This document shows, in pieces, positions 1 to 9,410 of a DNA stretch of 64,000 nt. Origin of the DNA: Streptomyces peucetius. Its GTDB lineage: Bacteria; Actinomycetota; Actinomycetes; Streptomycetales; Streptomycetaceae. The translations under genes and the position numbers were made by a program. How positions within the stretch are numbered: position 1 is the stretch's first letter; the number at the start of each line of letters is the position of its first letter. The DNA lies in NCBI RefSeq assembly GCF_025854275.1, contig NZ_CP107567.1, forward strand, positions 4,650,001 to 4,714,000, in the 5' to 3' direction. The notes under the pieces were generated by a model that was not told the origin of the DNA, did not search any database, and was given only the letters and a program-made list of their open reading frames with translations.

Positions 1-776
1 TCGCGGGCTACCTCTCCGTCGTCGGCAAGGCCGTCGGATTCACCGGTCTCATCCTGGTCACCGTCATCGCGTTCCCCGGATACGCCGACATCTGGGGCCC
101 CGCGCTCGCGGTCCTCGCCGCCCTCACCATGACCGCCGGAAACGTGGCCGCCCTGCGCCAGTCCGCGACCCGCGCATGGAGCGCGGTACGCCTGCTGGCC
201 TGGTCCTCCGTGGGCCAGGCCGGGTATCTGCTGGTGCCGATCGCGGCCGCCGCGTACTCGACCGACGACCAGATCGGCGCCACCGTCGCGTACGCCCTGA
301 TGTACGCCGTCGTGAACCTGGGCGCGTTCGCCGTGGCCGCCGTGGTCGGCCGCACCCGGCCGCTGAACCGGATCTCCGACTACCGCGGGCTCTACAGCAC
401 CCGTCCGCTCACGGCCCTGGCCATGGGCTTCTTCCTGCTCTGCCTCGCGGGACTGCCGCCGGGCATCATCGGCCTCTTCGCCAAGGTGACGGTGTTCTCC
501 GCCGCCGTGGATGCGGGCCTCGGGTGGCTGGCGGTCGTCATGGCCGTCAACGTCGTGATCGCCCTCTACTACTACCTGCAGTGGACGGCGGTCCTCTTCC
601 GCGCCCCGCACGCGGCGGAGGCAGTAGAGCCCGCCGCGACAGCAACGGGCGAGGCCGTCCGGAGGCGCACCCCCGCCCCCGTGACCGCCGCCGTGGTCCT
701 GACCGCCGTCGCGGGCGTCGTCCTGTCCGGCTATCCGCAGCTGGTCCTGCGCTTCGCCGCGAACAGCCTGTTCTGA
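1..776 (+). CDS. nuoN: NADH-quinone oxidoreductase subunit N, 3' part
   Basis: This is the C-terminal part of a proton-pumping membrane subunit of respiratory complex I. The reading frame is open from base 3 and the gene starts outside the window. The protein is a chain of hydrophobic helices with the antiporter-type segment GLPPGIIGLFAKVTVF and a following helix ending in IALYYYLQW, typical of NuoN. An ATG at 129 is internal, because coding continues upstream with the same hydrophobic character. An htpX gene follows, as in the second nuo cluster of Streptomyces, so this is probably the nuoN2 paralogue. Identification as NuoN rather than NuoM or NuoL rests on the segment motifs and gene order. 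Confidence 0.9.
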   Translation, partial: AGYLSVVGKAVGFTGLILVTVIAFPGYADIWGPALAVLAALTMTAGNVAALRQSATRAWSAVRLLAWSSVGQAGYLLVPIAAAAYSTDDQIGATVAYALMYAVVNLGAFAVAAVVGRTRPLNRISDYRGLYSTRPLTALAMGFFLLCLAGLPPGIIGLFAKVTVFSAAVDAGLGWLAVVMAVNVVIALYYYLQWTAVLFRAPHAAEAVEPAATATGEAVRRRTPAPVTAAVVLTAVAGVVLSGYPQLVLRFAANSLF

Positions 777-959
777 GCGGCCGGGGCCGGGCTGAGCGAA
801 CCGGCCCCCGGGCCTCACCCGAACGGCCGGTGCCGGGGCCCGGGTGCGCAAGGGGAACCAGTGTCCTTCGCCTGGCGTTGACCAGTACAGAAGGTTCCAC
901 TGAAGAGTGGAGCACCACCACGCAAAGGGTCCCCTGCCGCACCACCTGGAGGGCGTACC

Positions 960-1823
960 GTGCACCGCCGGCACAACGGGCTGAAGACCGCCGTACTCCT
1001 CGGGGGACTGTCCGCACTGATCCTCGTCATCGGCAGCTTCTTCGGCCGGACGGGGCTGCTCGTCGCGCTCGTCGTGGCACTCGGCACCAACGCGTACGCC
1101 TACTGGAACAGCGACAAGGTCGCGCTCCGCGCCATGCGCGCCCGCCCGGTCAGCGAGTTCGAGGCACCGGCGCTCTACCGAATGGTCCGCGAGCTGTCCA
1201 CGGCGGCCCGCCAGCCCATGCCGCGCCTCTACATCTCACCGACCCAGGCGCCCAACGCGTTCGCGACCGGCCGCAACCCCCGCAACTCGGCGGTCTGCTG
1301 CACCGAGGGAATCCTGCGCATCCTCGACGAGCGTGAGCTGCGGGGCGTCATCGGTCACGAGCTGAGCCACGTCTACAACCGCGACATCCTCATCTCGTCG
1401 GTCGCCGGGGCCCTCGCCTCCGTGGTGATGTTCCTGGTGAACTTCGCCTGGCTGGTCCCCATCGGCCGCTCCGACGACGACGAGGGGCCCGGCCTGGTCG
1501 GCATGCTGCTGATCATGCTGCTCGGCCCGTTGGCGGCATCCGTGATCCAGCTCGCCGTCAGCCGCTCCCGGGAGTACGAGGCGGATGCGTCCGGCTCCCA
1601 GCTGACCGGCGATCCGCTGGCACTTGCGAGCGCTCTGCGCAAGCTCGACGCTGGTACGAAGCGGCTTCCGCTGCCGCCGGAGCCGAGGCTAGAGACGGCG
1701 AGTCACATGATGATCGCCAACCCCTTCGGCCCCGGCCGCGGATTGTCCAGGATGTTCTCGACCCACCCGCCCATGGCGGAACGAATCGCCCGACTCGAGC
1801 AGATGGCAGGTCCTCGCCCGTGA
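960..1823 (+). CDS. htpX: Membrane zinc metalloprotease HtpX (M48)
   Basis: HtpX is a membrane-bound protease that degrades misfolded membrane proteins. The 287-residue product has two N-terminal hydrophobic segments, the zinc site GHELSH near residue 138, two further membrane segments around residues 155-200, and the third ligand in [11 protein letters not shown]. Length and order match the family. The GTG start at 960 follows a GGAG ribosome site in CTGGAGGGCG. The TGA stop overlaps the GTG start of the next gene (GTGA), so the two genes are translationally coupled. Confidence 0.95.
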   Translation: MHRRHNGLKTAVLLGGLSALILVIGSFFGRTGLLVALVVALGTNAYAYWNSDKVALRAMRARPVSEFEAPALYRMVRELSTAARQPMPRLYISPTQAPNAFATGRNPRNSAVCCTEGILRILDERELRGVIGHELSHVYNRDILISSVAGALASVVMFLVNFAWLVPIGRSDDDEGPGLVGMLLIMLLGPLAASVIQLAVSRSREYEADASGSQLTGDPLALASALRKLDAGTKRLPLPPEPRLETASHMMIANPFGPGRGLSRMFSTHPPMAERIARLEQMAGPRP

Positions 1824-2212
1824 AGACAATTCTGAACGTCATATGGCTGGTCCTGAGCGGCTTCTGGCTGTTCCTGGGGTATCTCCTGGCTGGAGTGATC
1901 CTCTGTATCACCGTCATCGGTATCCCGTTCGGCCTGGCGTCCTTCAGGATCGGGGTCTACGCCCTCTGGCCGTTCGGCTACACGACCGTGGACCGCCGGG
2001 ACTCCGGTGCGCCCTCACTGGTGGGCAACGTCCTGTGGGTGATCCTGGCCGGCTGGTGGCTCGCGCTCGGACACATCGTCACGGGCATCGCCCTCTGCTT
2101 CACGATCATCGGGATCCCCTTCGGTGTCGCCAACTTCAAGCTGATCCCCGTGTCCCTGATGCCACTCGGCAGGGAGATCGTCCGCACCGATCAGCCGTTC
2201 GCGACGCGCTGA
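1820..2212 (+). CDS. YccF-family inner membrane protein (DUF307)
   Basis: This 130-residue protein consists of two similar halves, each a hydrophobic segment followed by the YccF signature ITVIGIPFG (first half) or FTIIGIPFG (second half). The family is widespread and of unknown function. The GTG start overlaps the htpX stop by four bases, so it is co-translated with the protease and may share its membrane-stress context; that link is inference. The gene ends six bases before the convergent permease gene. Confidence 0.9.
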   Translation: MKTILNVIWLVLSGFWLFLGYLLAGVILCITVIGIPFGLASFRIGVYALWPFGYTTVDRRDSGAPSLVGNVLWVILAGWWLALGHIVTGIALCFTIIGIPFGVANFKLIPVSLMPLGREIVRTDQPFATR

Positions 2213-2217
2213 CGAGC

Positions 2218-3483
2218 TCAGCGGTCGCGGCGGTGGATCCGGGTCGCGTACACCGCCGCGCCCAGTGCCAGCACGCCCGCACCGATGAGCACGGACGACA
2301 GCGGCAACGAGAACGCCAGAGCCAGGCATCCCGCCACCCCGAGGCCGGCCGTCACCCGGATGTTCCACGACACTCGAACGGGTGTATCGGTCCGCGGTCC
2401 GGAACTCAGCGTCCAGGCGGAAGCGTTGGCGATTGTGTAGTAGACGAGCACTCCGAACGACGAGAAGCCGATCGCCCCGCGCAGGTCCACGGTCGCCGCC
2501 ACCACCGCGACGACGGCCCCCACAGCGACCTCCGCGCGGTGCGGCACCTGGAACCGCGGATGGACCGCGGCCAGCGCTCCCGGCAGATGGCCGTCACGGG
2601 CCATCGCAAGAGTCGTCCTTGACACGCCGAGAATCAGCGCGAGCAACGACCCCAGCGCCGCCACCGCGGCACCGACACGGACCACCGGCGCCAGCCAGGA
2701 GGCCCCGGCCGCCCGTGCGGCATCGGCGAGCGGGGCCGCCGCCTGCCCCAGCCCCCCTGCACCCAGTACGGAAAGGACCGCGACAGCGACACACGCATAG
2801 ACGACCAGCGCGATGCCCAACGCCAAAGGCACAGCGCGCGGGATCGTACGGGCCGGATCCCGTACCTCCTCGCCCAGTGTGGCGATCCGGGCGTACCCGG
2901 CGAAGGCGAAGAACAACAACCCGGCGGACTGAAGGACCCCGCCCACCGACGCGTCGGCGCCAGGCTCGAGCCGCCCGAACTCCGCAGAACCGCCGGCGAG
3001 CAGAGTCACCACCACAGCAGCGAGTACCGCCAGCACCGCCGAGACGATCACCCGCGTCAGCCACGCCGACTTCTGAACGCCCCCGTAGTTCACGGCAGTC
3101 AGCGCGACCACCGCGGCGACCGCCACCGCCTGCGCATGGTCGGGCCACGCGTATGCGCCGACCGTCAGAGCCATCGCCGCGCACGAAGCCGTCTTCCCGA
3201 CCACGAACGCCCACCCGGCCAGGCACCCCCAGAACTCGCCCAGCCGCTCACGCCCGTACACATAGGTGCCGCCGGACGCGGGGTACACGGCGGCGAGGCG
3301 TGCCGACGACATGGCGTTGCAGTAGGCCACCACGGCGGCCAGCGCCAGTCCGATCAGCAGGCCCGATCCGGCCGCCAGCGCGGCCGGCCCCAAGGCGGCG
3401 AAGATTCCCGCCCCGACCATCGATCCCAGACCGATCACCACGGCGTCGAGGACCCCGAGCGACCGTCGCAACTCCCGTGTCAT
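2218..3483 (-). CDS. APC-superfamily amino acid permease
   Basis: A 421-residue multi-pass transporter of the amino acid/polyamine/organocation superfamily. The N-terminal substrate-binding helix is visible as VIGLGSMVGAGIFAALGPA, followed by about eleven more hydrophobic segments. I chose the ATG at 3483 (MTRELRRSLGV), which puts the first helix at the usual distance; the frame is open a further 21 codons upstream but that extension looks non-native. The substrate cannot be read from sequence. It is convergent with yccF and divergent from the small membrane protein gene at 3570. Confidence 0.88.
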   Translation of the reverse strand: MTRELRRSLGVLDAVVIGLGSMVGAGIFAALGPAALAAGSGLLIGLALAAVVAYCNAMSSARLAAVYPASGGTYVYGRERLGEFWGCLAGWAFVVGKTASCAAMALTVGAYAWPDHAQAVAVAAVVALTAVNYGGVQKSAWLTRVIVSAVLAVLAAVVVTLLAGGSAEFGRLEPGADASVGGVLQSAGLLFFAFAGYARIATLGEEVRDPARTIPRAVPLALGIALVVYACVAVAVLSVLGAGGLGQAAAPLADAARAAGASWLAPVVRVGAAVAALGSLLALILGVSRTTLAMARDGHLPGALAAVHPRFQVPHRAEVAVGAVVAVVAATVDLRGAIGFSSFGVLVYYTIANASAWTLSSGPRTDTPVRVSWNIRVTAGLGVAGCLALAFSLPLSSVLIGAGVLALGAAVYATRIHRRDR

Positions 3484-3569
3484 ACGCCGCACCCTACTGA
3501 TCACCGCAACCGCGCCCCGGCCGGGTGGCGTCCTCGACCACAACACCGTACGAAAGGCAGGTTCACGGC

Positions 3570-3839
3570 ATGACCATCGTCGGCTGGATCGTTCTCGGGC
3601 TGCTGGCCGGGGCCATAGCCAAGATCCTCCTGCCGGGGCGTGACCCGGGCGGCCTGATCGGCACCACTCTCATCGGCATTGCCGGTGCCTTCACCGGCGG
3701 CTGGATATCCGCTCGTTACCTCGACCGCGAGATCGCCAACGAGTTCTACGACGGCCCGACGTGGGTCGCGGCCATCGGCGGCGCGCTCGTCCTGCTGATC
3801 GCCTACCGGATCCTGTTCGGTCACTCCCGCTCGCGCTGA
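3570..3839 (+). CDS. GlsB/YeaQ/YmgE-family small membrane protein
   Basis: An 89-residue protein with three hydrophobic segments and the family pattern GWIVLGLLAGAIAKILLPG followed by a glycine-rich second helix. Members are often called stress-response or transglycosylase-associated membrane proteins, but their biochemical role is not settled. The ATG at 3570 is preceded by AAAGGCAGG, a good ribosome site; the frame is open upstream to 3525 without such support. It is a single gene between divergent and convergent neighbours. Confidence 0.85.
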   Translation: MTIVGWIVLGLLAGAIAKILLPGRDPGGLIGTTLIGIAGAFTGGWISARYLDREIANEFYDGPTWVAAIGGALVLLIAYRILFGHSRSR

Positions 3840-3924
3840 CCGGGCCCCGCGGCCCCGCGCCCCGCGGCCCCCACGGTTCGGAACGGACGGTGCCGCCGGG
3901 CCGGTCCGTCACCGCGTTGTGGAG

Positions 3925-4578
3925 TCAGTCCGCCAGCCCCGTCTCGCGCAACGTGATGTTCAGCCGGCCGCCGCTCATCCCGGTCGCGGGGTCGGCCGTA
4001 CCGGGAAGCACCTTGGGCACGCCGTGGTACGCGAAACGGGAGGCGCCACCGAAGACGAACAGGTCACCGGACGCCAGTTCCACATCCGTGTACGGGCGGC
4101 CCCGGGTCTCGGTGTTACCGAAGCGGAAGACACACGAGTCGCCGATGCTCAGTGAGACGACCGGCGCGGCGGACCGCTCCTCCTTGTCCTGGTGCATCCC
4201 CATCCTGGCCGTGCCGTCATAGAAGTTGATCAGCGCGGTGTCGGGCGCGTAGCCCCGATGCTCCCCGTACGCCTCGACCAGTGCCTCACGCCCCAGCTCC
4301 GCCAGCCACTCCGGGAACCCGGCCACCGGTGCGCCATTCACATCGTCGGCCGTCCGTGAGTATCTGTACGGCTGCCAGTGCCAGCCCACGCACACCGTCT
4401 GCACCGACATCACACCACCGCCGGGCAGCACCGTGTGCCGGATCGGCACCGGCCCCCGCGCCCAGGCGCGGCAGACGTCCACCAGCTCCCGCTGGCGCTC
4501 GACCGGCAGCCAGCCGGGCACATGCACCGCATCCGGCGAGACGACGGCCCGCTCCCGGGGGAACAGCGCTCCGCTCAT
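3925..4578 (-). CDS. AlkB-type 2-oxoglutarate/Fe(II) DNA dealkylase
   Basis: Predicted oxidative demethylase that repairs N-alkylated bases such as 1-methyladenine and 3-methylcytosine. The 217-residue protein shows the iron-binding triad region with NFYDGTARMGMHQDKEE (HxD), a distal histidine in FAYHGV, and the C-terminal RxNxTxR sequence RLNITLRE that binds 2-oxoglutarate. All key residues are present. It lies 13 bases downstream of the alkyltransferase gene on the same strand, making a two-gene alkylation-damage repair operon. Confidence 0.93.
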   Translation of the reverse strand: MSGALFPRERAVVSPDAVHVPGWLPVERQRELVDVCRAWARGPVPIRHTVLPGGGVMSVQTVCVGWHWQPYRYSRTADDVNGAPVAGFPEWLAELGREALVEAYGEHRGYAPDTALINFYDGTARMGMHQDKEERSAAPVVSLSIGDSCVFRFGNTETRGRPYTDVELASGDLFVFGGASRFAYHGVPKVLPGTADPATGMSGGRLNITLRETGLAD

Positions 4579-4591
4579 GAGACCGGCCCCG

Positions 4592-5098
4592 TCACGGCAC
4601 CAGTACCCCCTCCAGCCCGAGGAGCCGTGCCTTGGACTCCAGGCCTCCGGCGTACCCCCGCAGGGCGCCGTCCGTGCCGATCACCCGGTGACACGGCCGC
4701 ACGACGAGCAGCGGATTGCGACCGATCGCCGTCCCCACGGCCCGCACGCCCACGGCAGAGGTGCCGACCGCCGCGGCGATCTCCCCGTACGTGGTCGTCC
4801 GCCCGTAGGGAACGTCCTCGACGGCCCTCCAGACGCTGCGCTGGAAGGCGGTCCCGGCATCGGCGTACTCGATGTCGAAACGGGTCAGCCGTCCCGCGAA
4901 GTACGACGCCAGCTGGCGTCCGATCTCCTCGAAGGCTGCGGGATCACGGCGCCAGCCGTCCTGGACCACGGCCCCGCCCTTCTGCCCGGGCAGTGAGAGG
5001 GAGGCCAGCGCGGTGCCGCCCTTCGCCGTCGCCGATGCCCGGCCGACCAGCAGCAGCTCACCGAGCGGGCTGTCGACGATCTCGTACACACTCGTCAT
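4592..5098 (-). CDS. ogt: Methylated-DNA--protein-cysteine S-methyltransferase
   Basis: Suicide repair protein that transfers alkyl groups from O6-alkylguanine to its own cysteine. The 168-residue product carries the active-site motif PCHRVIG near residue 135, the helix-turn-helix region YGEIAAAVG, and the intercalating arginine in GVRAVGTAIGRNP. It has no N-terminal Ada regulatory domain, so it is the Ogt type. It is the first gene of an operon with the downstream alkB homologue. Confidence 0.95.
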   Translation of the reverse strand: MTSVYEIVDSPLGELLLVGRASATAKGGTALASLSLPGQKGGAVVQDGWRRDPAAFEEIGRQLASYFAGRLTRFDIEYADAGTAFQRSVWRAVEDVPYGRTTTYGEIAAAVGTSAVGVRAVGTAIGRNPLLVVRPCHRVIGTDGALRGYAGGLESKARLLGLEGVLVP

Positions 5099-5273
5099 GG
5101 CTCACGTGCTCCTTGCGGTGTTCCTGTCCCGGGGCTCTCCGTCCGCCCCGCTGCCTACGAGTCTGCGACTCCGGCCCCGCCGGGGCTGGCGGTATTCGGA
5201 CGTCACCGCCGGCCGCGGGACCGGTCGTGGGCCGGGCCCGCCCCGACCGCCCCGTCACCCCGGGGCACGGGAC

Positions 5274-5304
5274 GGGGGCGGAGCGGACCAGCCGCTCCGC
5301 CCCC
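5274..5304 (-). terminator. GC-rich hairpin downstream of yajQ
   Basis: A perfect 13-bp stem (GGGGGCGGAGCGG with its complement) and a five-base loop lie 27 bases past the yajQ stop. There is no U-tract, as is common for actinomycete terminators. The strand is assigned from the neighbouring gene. Confidence 0.6.
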
Positions 5305-5330
5305 GGTTGCCCCCGGCGCGCCCGCAGACG

Positions 5331-5819
5331 TCAGCGGTAGTTCACGAACTGCAGCGCGAAGTCGAAGTCCTGCCCCTTGAGCAGAGCCTGGACGGCCTGC
5401 AGGTCGTCGCGGCTCTTCGAGCTGACGCGCAGCTCGTCGCCCTGGACCTGCGCCTTGACGCCCTTCGGGCCCTCGTCACGGATGATCTTCGCCACCTTCT
5501 TGGCGTTCTCCTGCGAGATGCCCTCCTCGATCGAGGCGAAGATCTTGTACTCCTTGCCGGAGATCTGCGGCTCGCCGGCGTCCAGCGCCTTCAGCGAGAT
5601 GCCGCGCTTCACCAGCTTGGTCTGGAAGACGTCCAGGATCGCGTTGACGCGGTCCTCGGAGTTCGCCTGCATCAGGATCTTCTCGCCGGACCAGGAGATC
5701 GAGGCACCGACGTTCTTGAAGTCGTAGCGCTGGGAGATCTCCTTGGCGGCCTGGTTGAGGGCGTTGTCGACCTCCTGCCGCTCGACCTTCGAGACGATGT
5801 CGAAACTGGAGTCGGCCAT
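5331..5819 (-). CDS. YajQ family nucleotide-binding protein
   Basis: A 162-residue protein beginning [20 protein letters not shown] and containing RYDFKN, both hallmarks of the YajQ family. Some members bind cyclic di-GMP or other nucleotides and act as regulators; the ligand here is unknown. The ATG at 5819 is supported by a GGAG site (GGAGCCACAGGAC) and by family alignment; the frame is open 39 codons upstream but that part is not family-like. It is divergent from tRNA-Tyr. Confidence 0.93.
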   Translation of the reverse strand: MADSSFDIVSKVERQEVDNALNQAAKEISQRYDFKNVGASISWSGEKILMQANSEDRVNAILDVFQTKLVKRGISLKALDAGEPQISGKEYKIFASIEEGISQENAKKVAKIIRDEGPKGVKAQVQGDELRVSSKSRDDLQAVQALLKGQDFDFALQFVNYR

Positions 5820-6013
5820 GTCCTGTGGCTCCTTGTATCGGGTGCGTGGAGGCGCGGCCGGAACACCCCGAGCCGCTCGGCCAAGCCTAGCCACCCACGC
5901 CCGCCCGGGGCGCTGATCAATCCGGTGGCGAAGCACCCCTGCACATCAGGTATCGTTTACGTCGTTGCCACGGAGCGCCGCCCACAGCGGTCCCTCCACC
6001 GGCGACATCCCAT

Positions 6014-6095
6014 GGCGGTGTGCCCGAGTGGCCAATGGGAGCGGACTGTAAATCCGTCGGCTTAGCCTACCCAGGTTCGAATCCTGGCGCCGCCA
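6014..6095 (+). tRNA. tRNA-Tyr (anticodon GTA)
   Basis: The cloverleaf folds with a GGCGGTG acceptor strand pairing with CGCCGCC, anticodon loop CTGTAAA, a long class-II variable arm and a T-arm CCAGG-TTCGAAT-CCTGG. CCA is not encoded. SLP1 of S. coelicolor integrates into a tRNA-Tyr gene, and here the gene is followed directly by mobile-element remains, so its 3' half is the likely attachment site. Confidence 0.97.
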
Positions 6096-6105
6096 CGCGA
6101 TGAAG

Positions 6106-6143
6106 ACGGCCCCTGATCTGCGGAAACGCAGGCCAGGGGCCGT
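6106..6143 (+). terminator. Hairpin after tRNA-Tyr
   Basis: An inverted repeat with arms ACGGCCCCTG and CAGGGGCCGT plus an inner CTGCG-GAAA-CGCAG stem begins eleven bases after the tRNA. It would terminate the tRNA transcript. Confidence 0.7.
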
Positions 6144-6329
6144 CGTCGTCGGGCTGCCGAAAAGGTCGACTGTCTCACTCTGTCTCCTTCGCGCACGCTC
6201 TCTACCAGCTGCTGTGGACGGGGCGTGGACGGGTAATGGACGCCTCCTTGTCGCGTGACTCAGGTGGATGGCCGCCGCGCTGAAGGGTCTTTGCTGTCAC
6301 ACGCGGCGGTTTGTGCCCACGTCTTGTGG

Positions 6330-8036
6330 CTAAGGGCCTGCCGATCATCAACCTGTCGTCTTGATCTTGCTGTTGGGGTTGCTGCTTTGGGTGGCGACTT
6401 GGGCTTGGAGGGCTGCCAGGGCGGTCGGTGGGGTGGTGACCGACGAGATGGTGATGCCCTGTGCTTCGAGCAGGCGTCTGATCTTCAGCAGGGTGCGGTG
6501 CATGGCGGTGCGGCTGCTGTTGAAGAGCACGGCGAGGGGTTCCGCGGCCAGGTTGACGCGCAGGTGGAGCACTGTGGCCAGGACCTGGTCGGCATTGGCG
6601 AGGCGGGGCGGGCGGCCGCGGCGGGTGTCTCCTTTTGCGGCCAGGATTTCGATGAGGTGCTGCAGCTGGTGCGGGGCCAGGCCGGTCAGTGCGGGATCGG
6701 ACAGCATGGCCGGGTCCCACTGCGGCGCCGATGGCCGGCTGCTTCGGGCTGCCGGGATGGCCGGGGCCGGCTGGGGGTGCAGGGCATAGTTCCACTCGCC
6801 GTGGAAGGTGTGCCGGGCCAGCGGCAGAGCCGCCATCTCCGCGTCGCCGACACCGATGCCGGTGGGATAAATGTTGGTGTCCAACCGGGCCTTCACGCGC
6901 AGTCCGGTGCGGGTAGTGGTCGCGGCGATCGATTCGAGGATGACTTCGTGGCTGGTCAGCGGGCGACCGCGCCAGTTCATGGTGATGTGGGAGAAGAGCC
7001 GGTGCTCGATCTTGTTCCACTTCGAGGTGCCCGGAGGCAGATGGCAGACCGTGATGGTCAGGCCGGTCTCGGCGGCCAGGCGGGCGAGGTGAAGTTTCCA
7101 GGCCCGGGTGCGATAGCCGTTGGAGCCACCCGCATCGGCGGTGATCAGCAGCCGGGAAGCCCGCGGATAAGCGGCCCGGCCCTGGTCGTGCCACCAGCGG
7201 CGGATCGACTCCACCGCGAACGCGGCGGTGTCATGGTCGGTGCCGACGTTGATCCAGCCGGTGTTGGCCGCCATGTCGTAGATGCCATAGGGGATGGCTT
7301 TGCCCAGCTGCGGATCGGCGAAGTCATGCACGCGCACCGGCACCGGGTCGCCCGTCGGCCGCCAGGAACGGCCCGGATTGTGGAAGTCGCCGACCAGCTC
7401 CTTCTTCTTGGTGTCCACGCTGATCACCGGCTGGCCGGCGTCCCGGTGATCGCGTGCTTGCTCGTTGAGATGCCGGAACTGGGCATCCCGGTCGGCATGC
7501 TGACTGCCCTCGAGGGTCTTGGCGTTGGCCTGCAGCCGGAAGCCCTCCTGGCGCAACAGGCCGGCGACGGTGTCGGCACCGACCCGGTGTCCCTGGCGGG
7601 TCAGTTTGGCTGCCAGCGTGCGGATCGACTTGGTCGTCCACCGCAACGGCGAAACATCGGATCCCCGCGCTCGTCCGGCTCGACCAGACTCAACAGCGCA
7701 GACCGCAGTCCGGGATCGAGATCCGCGACGCGTTTGCGCCCACCGCCCGGCCGCCGCACCCGCTCCACCAGGGGCTCGCCTGCCTCCAGGTCGGACATCC
7801 CCCCTGCGGATCGTTGTCTCGCTCACCCCGGCCGCCCGGGCCACGGCCCGGATGCCGCCATGGCCCATGCTCCGGGCCTCCGCGGCTGCCAGCAACCGCC
7901 GCTGCCGCTCGTCCAGATGCGGGAACACACCGCGAACTTCACAGCAAGTTGGTCACGAGTCTCGTCCGGGATGCGCATACGACATCAACGAGACACACCC
8001 CCGAAAGCAACACCTTGATGATCGGCAGGCCCTTAG
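6330..8036. mobile_element. ISAzo13-type insertion sequence, degenerate
   Basis: The element is bounded by a perfect 22-bp inverted repeat at 6330-6351 and 8015-8036 (outer bases CTAAGGGCCTGC). It contains one transposase gene read on the minus strand. The bases directly outside the repeats (TGG on the left, ACC on the right) do not form an obvious direct repeat. The transposase is broken, so the copy is probably immobile unless helped in trans. Confidence 0.85.
6348..7978 (-). pseudogene. ISAzo13-family transposase with three frameshifts
   Basis: The family start MRIPDETRDQLAVKFAV is at 7978 and the DDE core is easily seen (VISVDTKKKELVGDF, LLITADAGGSNGYR, PPGTSKWNKIEHRLFSHI), followed by a C-terminal helix-turn-helix extension (around 6690-6360). 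Reading requires three frame changes: near 7925 (an extra GT after GCGGTG), near 7803 (a run of six G where five would keep frame) and near 7660 (two extra T after GATCCGATG). Between the last two, about 48 residues are readable only in another frame. The shifts at 7803 and 7660 compensate each other, so a long open frame (GTG at 7928) survives by chance but encodes a scrambled central segment. I read this as decay rather than programmed frameshifting. Confidence 0.85.
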
Positions 8037-8120
8037 ACCACGGGAGCCACGGCCCCGATGTGAGCGCGGCGACGAAGCGTTTTCCGGCGAGAGCGTGGCG
8101 AGCGTCGGAGGGCGGTCGTG

Positions 8121-8714
8121 TTACGAGATCGGAGGACTCGACCGAGCCATGATTATTTTGCGCACGTGCTGGTCTCCGACAACGATGAGCGACGTGGAAG
8201 GCTGGTCGGGCGAGCGGGTGATTGAGATGTCGCCTCGAGTCGTCGCTGCGGTATTTAGAGGCCCGGTGTACTCGATCACCATGGCGTTCCTGCTGCATGC
8301 CAGCGATGCCCACGCCTTGGAGCTACCAGATCCTGAGGAAGTGTTGTACGGCCCTGCTGGATAGCGAGAGTTCCCTTCGCCTTCGCCGGGCCATTGCGAG
8401 ATCAGGTGAATGTCGGTGGTTTGTGAGTCGTGTGGAATGGCGAAGAAGCCGCAAGAGTCGCTATTCACGTACATCAACATTCTCTGTGAGTCGCTTCTGA
8501 CCTCGGCAAGGAACTTGGGCGTCCCTCCCGGAACTGAGTCACTCTCATCTGCCAATGGATCACCGGCAACGCTGATGACTTTTATGCCGCTAAGCGGAAC
8601 GAGGTGGTCGCCACTCTTCGCCGGAGGTTCTTTGGATGGCGTACTACCTGTGCATCCGGCGAGGCAGATCACGAGAGTGGCCCCTAGTGCTAAAGTTCGC
8701 TTCTTCCAGCCCAC
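8121..8714 (-). CDS. Putative lipoprotein, unknown function
   Basis: A 197-residue protein with a lipoprotein signal: positively charged start MGWKKR, hydrophobic core, and lipobox LAGC at about residue 20. The mature part is acidic and serine-rich and has no motif I recognise. It lies 39 bases downstream of the secreted-protein gene at 9410 on the same strand, so the two are probably co-transcribed and may act together outside the cell; that partnership is inference. Base composition looks less GC-rich than the chromosome on either side, in keeping with element cargo. Confidence 0.72.
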   Translation of the reverse strand: MGWKKRTLALGATLVICLAGCTGSTPSKEPPAKSGDHLVPLSGIKVISVAGDPLADESDSVPGGTPKFLAEVRSDSQRMLMYVNSDSCGFFAIPHDSQTTDIHLISQWPGEGEGNSRYPAGPYNTSSGSGSSKAWASLACSRNAMVIEYTGPLNTAATTRGDISITRSPDQPSTSLIVVGDQHVRKIIMARSSPPIS

Positions 8715-8753
8715 GGGGCCACACCTCGCTCTTGTCGACTCTTCAGTTACCCG

Positions 8754-9410
8754 TCACTTTAGCCACTGGTTGAAGCAGACACCGACGGGCTTGTACGCGA
8801 ACACACGCTTCCCCGTGGGAAACGCCCCACTCACACCTTCCCACACTTCGCCTATGTACTGCTCGTAGAGGGGGAAGGCTTGAACGGTGCCGAACTTGCC
8901 TCTCGGTACCTCGTAGCGTGTCTGGTTGCTGACGCCGTAGCTCTTGGTGACGTCCCAGCCCATGCCTGCCGAGATTGAGCCGACGCCGATGCTGATCTCC
9001 TTCTTCACAGTCGAATCAACCTTCTTTTCGACCGTGAGGACGAGGGTCGTCTTACCCTGCCCGCTCGTTTGCTGGATCACGTTAGTGCCGCACGACTGGC
9101 CCACACGTCTCGCGTTCTTAACAAACCTGAAGGCCGTGGCGTCTGCGGGCGCAGGAGAGACTAAAACGCTACCGTTCCTTTTCCCTTCAGAGTCAGTCTG
9201 GCCGGCTGTCACCTTGACGATGGTAGTTGAACCCGGCTTGAAGAACTGTCCATCAGCGGACATCGAGGCTTCAGGGATTCCTTCCGGCTTCCCCTCGCTG
9301 GCGTAGGAGACCCCTGAACCTGCCGCTGCGGTCATGGCGACCGAAGCCCCCGCTATGGCCAGAGTGATGGCTATTTTCCGCCGCCGAGGCGAAAAAGGTT
9401 CGTGCTTCAC
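8754..9410 (-). CDS. Secreted protein, unknown; possible beta-pore-like fold
   Basis: A 218-residue exported protein. The GTG at 9410 is preceded by GGGAGAG, and codes for a basic N-terminus (SPRRRK), a hydrophobic stretch and an Ala-rich cleavage region ending about residue 39 (SYAS). The mature part has two cysteines (SCGTN and VCFNQ) and a long stretch of alternating polar and hydrophobic residues (KKEISIGVGSISAGMGWDVT, then SYGVSNQTRYEVPRGKFG). That pattern recalls the membrane-inserting hairpin and following VP-x-G-K segment of aerolysin/ETX-type proteins, but I cannot confirm it. The frame is open to 9530 but the upstream part has no signal features. Confidence 0.72.
   Translation of the reverse strand: MKHEPFSPRRRKIAITLAIAGASVAMTAAAGSGVSYASEGKPEGIPEASMSADGQFFKPGSTTIVKVTAGQTDSEGKRNGSVLVSPAPADATAFRFVKNARRVGQSCGTNVIQQTSGQGKTTLVLTVEKKVDSTVKKEISIGVGSISAGMGWDVTKSYGVSNQTRYEVPRGKFGTVQAFPLYEQYIGEVWEGVSGAFPTGKRVFAYKPVGVCFNQWLK

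Noticed and set aside
2382..3500. 372-codon plus-strand frame over the permease gene
   Set aside because: Arg/Pro-rich antisense shadow of a clear APC transporter.
6348..7928. Programmed frameshifting in the ISAzo13 transposase
   Set aside because: Three shifts of different size are needed and only one lies at a slippery run. Decay explains them better.
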